Below are positions 17,580 through 25,246 of a stretch of DNA of 35,397 nt, in pieces. Source of the DNA: Bacteroidales bacterium (lineage in GTDB: Bacteria > Bacteroidota > Bacteroidia > Bacteroidales > UBA3824). A model generated the notes under the pieces. It had not been told where the DNA came from, did not search any database, and was given only the letters and a program-made list of their open reading frames with translations. The position numbers and the translations under genes were made by a program. Each line of letters opens with the position of its first letter. Position 1 is the stretch's first letter. The stretch is taken from assembly GCA_017541145.1 (NCBI GenBank), contig JAFXZT010000023.1, forward strand, positions 1 to 35,397, given 5' to 3'.

Positions 17580-17587
17580 CAAAAATA
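17580..17587 (-). promoter_or_regulatory. Putative -7 box for parA
   Basis: TATTTTTG on the minus strand fits TAnnTTTG, about 58 bases before the preferred parA start. A CTTTG at 17620-17616 could serve as -33 but the spacing (28) is longer than usual. Confidence 0.38.
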
Positions 17588-17845
17588 ACAATTCTTTTTG
17601 GATTTAGCCACTACACAAAGAAAAATTTACATTTACGTAATATAAAAAAATGCAAGTTACAAGTGTTTTGTTTTTTACAAACTACTGATTTACTGTATAT
17701 TTACAAAATAAATATTTTTTTTTGCATTTTCGATTTTTTTTGTGTCGCCCGATCAGACCAGATACTGCGAATCTTAAAGATATTCTTATAATTGCAAACC
17801 AATGTTAATTTTTATACACTATTAAGTTGTTAAATCCTTAACATC

Positions 17846-17882
17846 TTGTTAATATAACAAGCAAATATCATTCCTAAATTTG
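17846..17882 (+). promoter_or_regulatory. Putative promoter of the TonB receptor gene
   Basis: TAAATTTG (17875-17882) fits the -7 consensus TAnnTTTG, and TTG at 17846-17848 may be the -33 element (spacing 26, a little long). The start codon is 24 bases further, giving a very short leader with no room for a riboswitch. Confidence 0.42.
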
Positions 17883-17905
17883 CAAAAATTTTTAAATAAC
17901 TTAAA

Positions 17906-19795
17906 ATGAAGAAGATTACGTTACTTACAGCTTCTCTGCTATCAGGAATTCTACAACTGAATGCTCAGACAGATTCCTCTATAAATCAATTAATTGAAAA
18001 TGACTTGCTCGAAGTTACTCACAAAGATGTTGTTATTACCGGTACTCGAAACCAAGTTTCTGTAAGACTTTTACCGCTTACTGTTACTAAATACACTCAT
18101 GATGATTTGGAGCGAAACTACTCATTATCAATACTTCCGACAATTGCGGAACAAACTCCGGGTCTGTTTACCACCACCCGTGGAACTATCGGTTACGGCG
18201 TATCAACTAATGCTGCCGGCGGCATTAAAGTTCGCGGCGTTGGTTCGGGTGCTGAACTTTTGGTACTTATCGACGGTCAACCTCAATACGCCGGACTTAT
18301 GGGGCATCCGATTCCCGATGCGTATCAAACGTATATGGCTGAAAATGTAGAAATTATACGTGGTCCATCGTCACTTCTCTATGGTTCTAACGCAATGGGC
18401 GGCGTGGTAAATATTATTACAAGAAAGTCAAAAGAAGACGGCTCGCATACCGATGCTATTTTCTCCGGCGGAAGCTACGGAACGGTTCTGAGTCAAGTAG
18501 TTAACCGTACTAAAAAAAATAAATTCAGCAGCATTGCCGGATTGAATTACCAACGTACCGACGGACACAGATCGAACTCTGAATTTGAACAATATTCCGG
18601 TTTTCTGAAACTTGGATACAATGTCAACAAGAATTGGAAAATAAACGGCGATATCAATTTTACATTTTTTGATTTCATGAATCCCGGACCAGAATCCGAA
18701 CCGCTTTTCGATGCTGAAGGCAAAATCTCAAGAGGTCTTACAAGTATCTCGTTGACAAATGATTACGGATATACTTCCGGAAGTTTGAGAGTTTATTACG
18801 ATTGGGGACATCATGAAATAAACGACGGTCATACATGGAGCGCAGAACCTCGAAAATATTTGTACAAACATGATGATTTTATCGGCGGAATCAACTGGTA
18901 TCAAACAGCAAAACTTTTTGCAGGAAACAGAATTACAGTAGGTTTCGATTGGCAAAGTTTTGGCGGCGAAGCTTGGAACGATTTTTTTGCCGGTGACAAG
19001 AAATATTATGACAAAATAGAAAATCAAAACGAAATTGCCGGTTATGCGGATTTCCGTCAAGATTTGGCAGTTTGGTTGACAGCGGATTTGGGCGTAAGAA
19101 TCGACAATCATTCTCAATCGGGTACAGAGATTGTTCCTCAAGGCGGTTTGTCGTTCCATCTGAATCCTCAAAACGATATCAAACTGTTGGTTTCCAAAGG
19201 TTTCAGAAATCCTACGATTTCCGAGATGTATATGTTTGCTGCAAATCCCGACTTAAAACCGGAACGAATGATGAATTACGAATTGTCATACAAAACTACC
19301 TCGTTAAAAGGTTCGTTCGGTGCAAACATATATTATATAAAAGGTGATAATTTGATTTCACGCGGTCCGAATCCCAACGGTGCAGGATTTTTGCAACAAA
19401 ATCTCGGCGAATTTGAAAACTACGGTTTTGAACTGGAGAGCGAATACAAAGTTACGTTGTTTTGTACAATCAAAGCCAACTACTCGTATCTTTACATGGA
19501 TCAACCCGTTACATGCGCACCGGAAGGTAAATTTTATGCCGGAGGATTTTTTCATTACGACAAATTCTCGTCAAATATCGGAATCGAAAATATTTCGGGA
19601 CTGTATATCACAACGGGCGAAAATCCTGAAAAAGAAAATTATACTTTGGTAAATTTTGATTTCAGTTTTCAAGCTTTGAAATGGATGAAAATTTTTGTAA
19701 AAGCCGAAAACATCTTGAACGAAAAATATTCAACTTACGCAGATTTTCCAATGCCCGGAACTACTTTTATGGGCGGAATTGCATTGAATTTATAA
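17906..19795 (+). CDS. TonB-dependent outer-membrane receptor
   Basis: A 629-residue outer-membrane transporter. The signal peptide is residues 1-20 (LNA-Q). DVVITGTRNQ near 40-50 begins the plug domain. It continues with GGIKVRGVGSGAELLVLIDG and the plug signature MAENVEIIRGPSSLLYGSNAMGGVVNIIT at about 150-178. A beta-barrel follows, with the family's C-terminal strand ending in FMGGIALNL (terminal aromatic/hydrophobic pattern) and the LNEKYSTYADFPMPG segment. There is no N-terminal carboxypeptidase-like (SusC-type) extension. It therefore resembles the siderophore, haem or cobalamin group (CirA/BtuB) rather than SusC. Energy comes from TonB-ExbBD. No ABC transporter or periplasmic binding protein is adjacent, so the substrate remains open. 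Confidence 0.92.
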   Translation: MKKITLLTASLLSGILQLNAQTDSSINQLIENDLLEVTHKDVVITGTRNQVSVRLLPLTVTKYTHDDLERNYSLSILPTIAEQTPGLFTTTRGTIGYGVSTNAAGGIKVRGVGSGAELLVLIDGQPQYAGLMGHPIPDAYQTYMAENVEIIRGPSSLLYGSNAMGGVVNIITRKSKEDGSHTDAIFSGGSYGTVLSQVVNRTKKNKFSSIAGLNYQRTDGHRSNSEFEQYSGFLKLGYNVNKNWKINGDINFTFFDFMNPGPESEPLFDAEGKISRGLTSISLTNDYGYTSGSLRVYYDWGHHEINDGHTWSAEPRKYLYKHDDFIGGINWYQTAKLFAGNRITVGFDWQSFGGEAWNDFFAGDKKYYDKIENQNEIAGYADFRQDLAVWLTADLGVRIDNHSQSGTEIVPQGGLSFHLNPQNDIKLLVSKGFRNPTISEMYMFAANPDLKPERMMNYELSYKTTSLKGSFGANIYYIKGDNLISRGPNPNGAGFLQQNLGEFENYGFELESEYKVTLFCTIKANYSYLYMDQPVTCAPEGKFYAGGFFHYDKFSSNIGIENISGLYITTGENPEKENYTLVNFDFSFQALKWMKIFVKAENILNEKYSTYADFPMPGTTFMGGIALNL

Positions 19796-19816
19796 TTTAA
19801 ATTTACAAAAAATCAA

Positions 19817-19862
19817 CAACGGAAAACTCATATTTTCTATTTGTTTTCCGTTGTATTTTTTT
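19817..19862 (+). terminator. Terminator between the TonB receptor and lipoprotein genes
   Basis: Perfect 11-bp arms CAACGGAAAAC and GTTTTCCGTTG around a 15-base loop, then TATTTTTTT. An A-rich run before the left arm means it can also stop transcription coming from the minus strand. The two flanking genes are convergent, so it is likely bidirectional. Confidence 0.88.
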
Positions 19863-19884
19863 AGATGTTAACAAAAAAAGGGAA

Positions 19885-21438
19885 TTATTTCTCCCAATTT
19901 TCGCCATTCCATTTGAATTCTCCTTTGAAAAATTCATCATCGGAATTCAACTCAATTACCAATCCGTTTTCATCGATGTCAAAATAAGGATCTTCGGTTT
20001 CTACCGACGAACCAACATGCAACAACTTTTTAGCAGCTACAATATCCGGCAAAACTGAATTTGAAACTGTTTCCAATTTTTGATTTTTGAAAACATATTC
20101 TTTGATCTCGTTAACAGATTCTTTGTCAGAGATATATTTTACAAAAACCTGCCATGAACCGTCATTATTTTTAAAACAAATTTCATTCAACTGTTTTGAA
20201 ACTTCCGATTCGTTTCCATCGTCATCGGTTACAGTTTCTTTGTAATTGTAAGACAAAAACTTACCGTCATTTTTAATCTGCGGAGTTAAATTTTTTTCCT
20301 TGAAAAATACCGCATTGTTGTTGATTGTGATAAGTTGTTCAAAAATAATTTCCGCAACTTTGCTTTCGTCAATAGCATTTTTGTCAACAAAAATTCTAAT
20401 TTTTTCGATATTACCGTCAGATTTACTTGACGAAAAACGGATACAATTACGAGCATCCAACGGCGAAACAGCTGTAAAAACAAATTCTCCGTTGATTTCT
20501 TCAGGAGTTGCACCGTTACAAATATTTGCGAGCGGATCACCGATTTTGGTATCGTAAGTTGAATAACGTGAAGTCATTACATCAATAGCCTCTGCATTTT
20601 CGTCTTTGTCAACCAAAACTGCAAAAAATTTAGTACCGTCTTTTGAATAATAATATTTGTTACCGATATGACTTACAAAAAATCCTGAAATTTCAGTAGG
20701 CGGCTTCTGCCCTATTACAATTCCGCCAAGACGATCCGGCTTTATAATATTAAAACTCAAACCGGTATATTTTTCGGGAACGTCCACAGCATCAAACTGT
20801 TCGGTAGTTTTATTCCACTTGAAAAACAAACTTTTGAAAGCTCCGTAATATTGTTCGTTGTAACCGAGCAAACCGGCCTTGATACTTGCAGTAAGTGTAT
20901 CACCGTAAAATTCATAATTGCAAACTTCATCAAAAGGCTTGGTTTTCAGGTCTTTTTTCAAATTATTGAAATCCTCTTCAAAACCCAAAATCAAGAAAGG
21001 ATCCAAAACATAATTTTCCAAATCTCTGTCAACAGGCAACGGCGAAGACTTCAATTCTGTAAGTTTGTCACCATCAAAAGAATATGTTAAAACCTTTGTA
21101 GAACAAAAATCAAAACATTGTGTGGCAAGATAAACTACCAAAAAAGTTCCGTCAGATTTCGGGAAACATCTTACAACAAAAGATTCTTCCGCACCTTCTT
21201 CACCAACTTGATTGAAACCCGAAAATACCAAATCTCCTTTCTTTTCAAGAGCTTTGCTTCTGAAACTTTCCAACACATCTTTTTCAGGCAAATTCATATA
21301 AGCATCCCATGCCACGCCTTCGTAATTAGGTTCTGTTACGGTTTCAATTCCGGCAGACGGCTTAGGATTGTTGTTAACGGTTGTGTTGCAACCCGATAAA
21401 GCTGCAACGGCAACCAAAGGTAAAATAATTTTTTTCAT
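19885..21438 (-). CDS. Uncharacterised lipoprotein, about 517 residues
   Basis: I prefer the internal ATG at 21438. It gives a clean lipoprotein signal, MKKIILPLVAVAALSGCNTT, with lipobox LSGC and acylated Cys17. The longer frame to 21471 adds 11 unlikely residues that overlap the preceding gene. After the lipobox comes NTTVNNNPKPS, a flexible tether. The body is rich in Asp, Glu, Lys and Phe with repeated short strands (for example FLVVYLATQCFDFCSTKVLTYSFDGDKL, KYYYSKDGTKFFAVLVDKD), suggesting a beta-propeller or beta-rich fold. I do not recognise the family. It begins 7 bases after another lipoprotein gene, so the two form an operon. Confidence 0.8.
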   Translation of the reverse strand: MKKIILPLVAVAALSGCNTTVNNNPKPSAGIETVTEPNYEGVAWDAYMNLPEKDVLESFRSKALEKKGDLVFSGFNQVGEEGAEESFVVRCFPKSDGTFLVVYLATQCFDFCSTKVLTYSFDGDKLTELKSSPLPVDRDLENYVLDPFLILGFEEDFNNLKKDLKTKPFDEVCNYEFYGDTLTASIKAGLLGYNEQYYGAFKSLFFKWNKTTEQFDAVDVPEKYTGLSFNIIKPDRLGGIVIGQKPPTEISGFFVSHIGNKYYYSKDGTKFFAVLVDKDENAEAIDVMTSRYSTYDTKIGDPLANICNGATPEEINGEFVFTAVSPLDARNCIRFSSSKSDGNIEKIRIFVDKNAIDESKVAEIIFEQLITINNNAVFFKEKNLTPQIKNDGKFLSYNYKETVTDDDGNESEVSKQLNEICFKNNDGSWQVFVKYISDKESVNEIKEYVFKNQKLETVSNSVLPDIVAAKKLLHVGSSVETEDPYFDIDENGLVIELNSDDEFFKGEFKWNGENWEK

Positions 21439-21445
21439 AATAATA

Positions 21446-22135
21446 TTACTTGTTTTCCAACTCCTTCTCATTTACAAAAGATTCACCGTTCCAAAAATAT
21501 TTCAAAATTTTCAGTTTCATTCTGTCATATTCGCGGTCGCCGGTAAAACCGTAAGCATTTTTATCATATCCGACATAAAGTACAGTATCTTTCATTGCGT
21601 AAACATATTTTCCCATTCCTCTTGCACGTTCCAAAAGTTCTTTGGAAAATTTTTCAACCGGAAATTTGCCGGCAAGTTCCAACAAATCAGGCTTTGGCAA
21701 ATCAAGATCGATACTTACAGCAGTACGACCGCCGTCTTTCAAAACAAATTCTTCCATATAAACGGTTTTCATCTTGCGGTGAAAATCAGCTTCTACTTTG
21801 GCAAGCGCAATCCACTCACCGCTATTTTTTTTGTAACAATAAAATGAAAGTTTTTGATAACTTTGTTTACCTCTATCAATCTCCTTTTCAAAATGACTGC
21901 CCAAAACTTCTACATCTCCCTTGAATTTGGCAGGTCGCATAACTGTATCAATAGCATTGTAAAACAACTGAGCCACATTTTGTTCCGAAATTTCCAACGG
22001 TTTGGAATTAGAATTGGGAACAACAGCAGCTTGTTGTTTGTTAACATCGCTTTGCATAGGCTGATGACTATGCTTAAAATCTACTCCGCAACTGCACAAC
22101 ATCGCAATTGATACAATAAGTAAAAATCTATTCAT
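21446..22135 (-). CDS. Uncharacterised lipoprotein, 229 residues
   Basis: The signal peptide MNRFLLIVSIAMLCSCGVDF has a lipobox with Cys at 14 or 16 (LCSCG). A short disordered tether (HSHQPMQSDVNKQQAAVVPNS) follows. The rest is a soluble domain with strands such as KLSFYCYKKNSGEWIALAKV, TAVSIDLDLPKPDLLELAG and YVYAMKDTVLYVGYD. I do not recognise a family. It is the first gene of a two-gene lipoprotein operon and ends 7 bases before its partner. That gene's product is similarly rich in 'network of acidic residues plus FW' text, but I see no clear homology between the two. Confidence 0.78.
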   Translation of the reverse strand: MNRFLLIVSIAMLCSCGVDFKHSHQPMQSDVNKQQAAVVPNSNSKPLEISEQNVAQLFYNAIDTVMRPAKFKGDVEVLGSHFEKEIDRGKQSYQKLSFYCYKKNSGEWIALAKVEADFHRKMKTVYMEEFVLKDGGRTAVSIDLDLPKPDLLELAGKFPVEKFSKELLERARGMGKYVYAMKDTVLYVGYDKNAYGFTGDREYDRMKLKILKYFWNGESFVNEKELENK

Positions 22136-22230
22136 AATATTATATAAAAATTCTGGTATTTAGAAAATAAAAAAACTGCAAACTATTTTTCCGGATGCAG
22201 ACATCACACAATATGATGTAATATAACGCA

Positions 22231-22238
22231 CAAAATTA
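22231..22238 (-). promoter_or_regulatory. Putative -7 box for the lipoprotein operon
   Basis: TAATTTTG on the minus strand, about 95 bases before the start at 22135. No clear -33 element at the usual spacing. Confidence 0.36.
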
Positions 22239-22452
22239 AAAAAATATGATAACAAAAAAAGAACGAAATATATTTTGTTAACAAAAAAATTGATAATAAC
22301 GGAACACAATCTGTTGATAAAACAAATAAATGAACAAAACGAATACTATGTTTTGTATCGAAATTACTAATAACAACTATCGAAAATAATGAACATCGAT
22401 AGAAAAAAAATAATAAAGTATAATTGAAAAAATAGTAAACTCACAAAAAAAC

Positions 22453-22488
22453 AAAAAAAAACACCCTTGCGGAAGTGGTCTGCAAGGG
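22453..22488 (-). terminator. Distal GCAAGGG hairpin, minus-strand terminator
   Basis: CCCTTGC (22464-22470) pairs with GCAAGGG (22482-22488), extendable by GGA/TCT with a mismatch. Reading on the minus strand, a run of T follows (A run 22453-22461). It sits about 230 bases past the end of the 78-residue gene, so it may end a read-through transcript or a small RNA. Confidence 0.7.
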
Positions 22489-22627
22489 CAAAATGGAAAA
22501 TTTGAGAGAGAATAGACGATTTGGTGTCTATGAAACTAACAAATGACTTTAATAAAAAAACAATAATTAACTATAAAAAAAACAATAATAAACTATTTAA
22601 AATTTTCAATTAACTACAATCATATAC

Positions 22628-22664
22628 AAAAAATCACCCTTGCCGATATTACTCCGCAAGGGTG
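22628..22664 (-). terminator. Proximal GCAAGGGTG hairpin, terminator of the 78-residue gene
   Basis: CACCCTTGC (22635-22643) and GCAAGGGTG (22656-22664) form a perfect 9-bp stem with a 12-base loop. On the minus strand it is followed by ATTTTTT. It lies 55 bases past the stop of the small membrane protein gene. Confidence 0.8.
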
Positions 22665-22718
22665 GAGGGAAGTTTGATTTTTTACAAAAAAAGTCGAATG
22701 TAAAAATTAAAAAAAAAC

Positions 22719-22955
22719 CTAAACCATTTTTAAATTGTTGGGAATAAACGAATTTGATATTTCATGTGTTTCTTGTTGCTGTTCAGTTTCAGGAACTTTT
22801 ACGATAACAGCATCAGAATCGATAACAATTTCGTGAGATTTTGATTTCAAATGTCTCATTTTGATAACAGCATTCAAAATCAATGCTCCGAAAATAACAA
22901 CTAATAAGATAATCCAAAAAATGGATGCGCTTAAACTTAAAACTTCTGTATTCAT
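22719..22955 (-). CDS. Small single-pass membrane protein, 78 residues
   Basis: The sequence has one strong hydrophobic segment, IFWIILLVVIFGALILNAVI (residues 12-31). A basic stretch (KMRHLKSKSH) follows, so the topology should be N-out, with a cytosolic tail of about 45 polar residues rich in Glu and Gln. No known family is recognised. It is supported as a gene by its length without shadowing a larger frame, a TAATTTTG promoter-like box 63 bases upstream, and a good terminator 55 bases downstream. It is monocistronic. Confidence 0.65.
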   Translation of the reverse strand: MNTEVLSLSASIFWIILLVVIFGALILNAVIKMRHLKSKSHEIVIDSDAVIVKVPETEQQQETHEISNSFIPNNLKMV

Positions 22956-23017
22956 TTTTACTAATATTTACCGTCTTTTTAATTAAAAGATTTGTTTTTA
23001 TTGTTCTTTTGACAATG

Positions 23018-23025
23018 CAAAATTA
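23018..23025 (-). promoter_or_regulatory. Putative -7 box for the 78-residue gene
   Basis: TAATTTTG on the minus strand, followed by CATTG, fits TAnnTTTG. It implies a leader of roughly 55 bases. The -33 element is not clear. Confidence 0.42.
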
Positions 23026-23170
23026 TGAAGGATTTCAAACATAGAATAATGTTTATCAATGTTTGTTTCTATAGCAGCTATTAGTAAAATTGCATGATAA
23101 TTTCGTTTTTACCGATAGCTGATATTGATTATACCAATAAATTTCTATAGATAAAATAAATTATTTTATT

Positions 23171-23178
23171 TAATTTTG
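23171..23178 (+). promoter_or_regulatory. Putative -7 box for the LysR gene
   Basis: TAATTTTG followed by CGC, only 17 bases before the ATG at 23196, implying a very short leader. No -33 element is visible at the usual distance. A regulator could substitute for it. Confidence 0.42.
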
Positions 23179-23195
23179 CGCAAAATTATCAAGAA

Positions 23196-24098
23196 ATGGA
23201 ATTGCGACAACTTAGGTATTTTTGCACTGTAGCTGCATACAAGAATTTTTCGAACGCTGCGCATGAATTGAATATTACACAAAGTACTTTATCACAGCAG
23301 ATTAAACAGTTAGAACAAGAATTAAATGTAGAATTATTAAATCGTGACTCACGACACGTACGACTAACTGATACCGGACTTGCATTTTTGCCACAAGCAA
23401 GAAAAACTATCGTTGAAGCCGATAGTTGCATCGACAAAATCAGGGATGTACAAAAATTAGGAACCGGAACTTTGAATATCGGTTCTACTTATACATTCTC
23501 GCCGATATTAAAAGAAGTGGTTTTGGACTTCATGAAAGCGTACCCCGGAGTAAAACTCAATTTATTTTGCCACTCGATGGAAAAACTTATGGAAATGCTT
23601 GACGATCAAGAAATTGACGTAGCTCTCAGTTACAAACCTTACGAAAATTATCCGAATATTGAATCTCATATCATTTTCGACAACTCGCTGGTTTGCGTTG
23701 CGTCGAAAAAAAATAAACTCTCGGAGCAAAAATTGATACGACTTTCGGAATTGGAAAAATGGAAACTTGCATTGCCCGCCAAAGGTCTTCAAGCAAGAAA
23801 CACTTTTGACAGAATGGTGGAAGGTCTGGATTACAGATTTGATGTCAGACTGGAAATCAACGAGATAAATGTTTTACTCGATCTGATTCGCGAGACAACT
23901 CTCGTAACTGTACTTTCTCAAGCAACAATAGCCGGACAACAAGATTTGTGCGCTATAAAACTTGATCAATCGGGAACATCGATGGAAGGTTCATTTCATA
24001 TCAAAAAAAATGCGTATATGAAATCGGCTACTAAAACTTTTATCAAAATGCTTTACGACAACAGAACATATTCTATGGCATTGATGGATTTGTTTTAG
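23196..24098 (+). CDS. LysR-family transcriptional regulator
   Basis: A 300-residue protein of standard LysR length. The N-terminal winged HTH is at residues 1-60 (MELRQLRYFCTVAAYKNFSNAAHELNITQSTLSQQIKQLE), with the recognition-helix signature NITQSTLSQQIKQLE. A linker helix follows, then a periplasmic-binding-protein-like effector domain from about 90 (GTLNIGSTYTFSPILKEVVLDFMKAYPGVKL). It binds DNA as a tetramer and usually controls a divergent or nearby gene. No gene lies divergent within 240 bases except the small membrane protein gene at 22719-22955. The effector is not predictable; the CynR/OxyR-like group is plausible. Confidence 0.95.
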   Translation: MELRQLRYFCTVAAYKNFSNAAHELNITQSTLSQQIKQLEQELNVELLNRDSRHVRLTDTGLAFLPQARKTIVEADSCIDKIRDVQKLGTGTLNIGSTYTFSPILKEVVLDFMKAYPGVKLNLFCHSMEKLMEMLDDQEIDVALSYKPYENYPNIESHIIFDNSLVCVASKKNKLSEQKLIRLSELEKWKLALPAKGLQARNTFDRMVEGLDYRFDVRLEINEINVLLDLIRETTLVTVLSQATIAGQQDLCAIKLDQSGTSMEGSFHIKKNAYMKSATKTFIKMLYDNRTYSMALMDLF

Positions 24099-24130
24099 TG
24101 TAAAAATCAGAATTATAATCAATTGTAAAG

Positions 24131-24187
24131 ATAAAGTGTAAAGGTATTTTACAAAACATGTAAAAAATCTTTACACTTTATTTTTTT
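24131..24187 (+). terminator. Terminator of the LysR gene
   Basis: 13-bp arms ATAAAGTGTAAAG and CTTTACACTTTAT with a 25-base loop that can itself pair partially, followed by a run of seven T. Confidence 0.82.
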
Positions 24188-24296
24188 ATACATTTTACTA
24201 AAATTCTGAAATTCAGCAAAATAACAGATTTGGCACACCACGTGATAAACTTTCAAGTGTTAATAACTTATAATGAACTAATCAAAACTTATAAAG

Positions 24297-25082
24297 ATGA
24301 AAAAAGCGATTTTACTAGTTTCCGTTTTAACACTTGCATTATTAAGAGTGTTTGGAAATACCGACAACAACGATCCAATTGAAGATAAAATATTTACATC
24401 AATCAATTGCGACGGCAGAGCAAATATTTACATCAGTCAAAGCGACAAATACGATGTAAAAATTGAAGACGAAACTCCTGACAAAATTTGTAAAGTTGAG
24501 ATAAAAGACAATATTTTGTACGTAACAACACGAAATACCAAAAATAAACTCAACAATCAAAAAAAGATTAACGTCTATGTTACATGTCCAAACCTTGAAG
24601 AAATTGATTACAGCGGAGTAGGCTCTGTGGAAATTGCCGACGGAGTAAACTACGAAAACGATTTTAGAATAAAATACAACGGAGTCGGCTCTGTTATGAT
24701 TCCGAAATTTGAATGTAAAAACCTCAATATCAATTATCAAGGAACAGGTTCAGTAAAAACCGGAGAGATCAATTGTCAATACTTCAACATGAAACACGGA
24801 GGCGTAGGCGCATTCAACGCTTCTGAAATTACAAGCTCTGAAATTGAAATCAGACAAAACGGAGTAGGTCAAATGGATTTCAAAGCTACATGCAACAACC
24901 TGATACTTACCAAAGACGGTACAGGAAAAGTAAGCATGGAAATTGATTGCGACAACCTGAATATCAGAAACAACGGAATCGGCAACGTTGACGTAAAAGG
25001 CAAAGTAGGTGCAGTAGATATTCAGAAAAACGGTATCGGAAAAATAAATACTTCCGAATTAGAATTTGAAAACAAATTTTAA
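24297..25082 (+). CDS. DUF2807 (head GIN domain) exported protein
   Basis: A 261-residue exported protein with a signal peptide at residues 1-20 (LLRVFG-N). The mature part is a series of short beta-helix turns with a recurrent G-V/I-G-x-V/M motif: YSGVGSVEI, YNGVGSVMI, YQGTGSVKT, HGGVGAFN, QNGVGQMDF, NNGIGNVDV and KNGIGKINT. This is the pattern of DUF2807 (putative auto-transporter adhesin, head GIN domain), common and abundant in Bacteroidetes. The cell location should be periplasm or outer-membrane-associated, as no lipobox is seen. Function is unknown. It is a single gene bounded by terminators on both sides. Confidence 0.9.
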   Translation: MKKAILLVSVLTLALLRVFGNTDNNDPIEDKIFTSINCDGRANIYISQSDKYDVKIEDETPDKICKVEIKDNILYVTTRNTKNKLNNQKKINVYVTCPNLEEIDYSGVGSVEIADGVNYENDFRIKYNGVGSVMIPKFECKNLNINYQGTGSVKTGEINCQYFNMKHGGVGAFNASEITSSEIEIRQNGVGQMDFKATCNNLILTKDGTGKVSMEIDCDNLNIRNNGIGNVDVKGKVGAVDIQKNGIGKINTSELEFENKF

Positions 25083-25139
25083 CAAAAACAACGTAACCTA
25101 CAAAATATTTACAGCTAAATTATATTTTTATACAGACTG

Positions 25140-25177
25140 GCTGCCAAGTAGATAGCAATCTATTGGCAGCTTTTTTT
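25140..25177 (+). terminator. Terminator of the DUF2807 gene
   Basis: GCTGCCAA-G-TAGAT pairs with ATCTA-TTGGCAGC around a 4-base AGCA loop, a 13-bp stem with one bulged base, followed by seven T. Confidence 0.93.
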
Positions 25178-25190
25178 ATGCAAAAAAATA

Positions 25191-25221
25191 TTGGCAAGTA
25201 AGGAAATTCTGCGTAATTTTG
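25191..25221 (+). promoter_or_regulatory. Promoter of the tannase-like esterase gene
   Basis: TTG (25191-25193), 20 bases, then TAATTTTG (25214-25221). Both boxes and the spacing fit the Bacteroidetes -33/-7 consensus (TTTG, about 19-23 bases, TAnnTTTG). The start codon is 25 bases further. Confidence 0.62.
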
Positions 25222-25246
25222 AACTCAGAAAAAACCAAGAACTAAA

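Larger units (their letters stand above)
17522..17905. other. Divergent intergenic region between parA and the TonB receptor gene
   Basis: About 380 AT-rich bases holding the promoter-like boxes for parA and the receptor. The middle (17700-17745) has long T tracts. No riboswitch-like conserved structure, tRNA or small ORF with family resemblance was seen. The frame from 17537 to 17791 (+) looks random. Confidence 0.6.
22136..22718. other. 583-base intergenic region
   Basis: Very AT-rich, with no convincing coding frame. It contains a -7-like box for the lipoprotein operon (22231-22238, minus strand) and two related terminator-like hairpins at 22453-22488 and 22628-22664, both oriented for minus-strand transcripts. 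The 140 bases between the hairpins could encode a small RNA; there is no direct evidence for one. Confidence 0.6.

Noticed and set aside
17522-17611. N-terminal extension of ParA by 30 codons
   Set aside because: ParA proteins begin just before the KGGVGKTT box. The extension is unlike the family and contains the promoter-like box.
17646-17905. Riboswitch (for example cobalamin) upstream of the TonB receptor
   Set aside because: The likely transcription start is only about 20 bases before the ATG, and no conserved riboswitch core was found.
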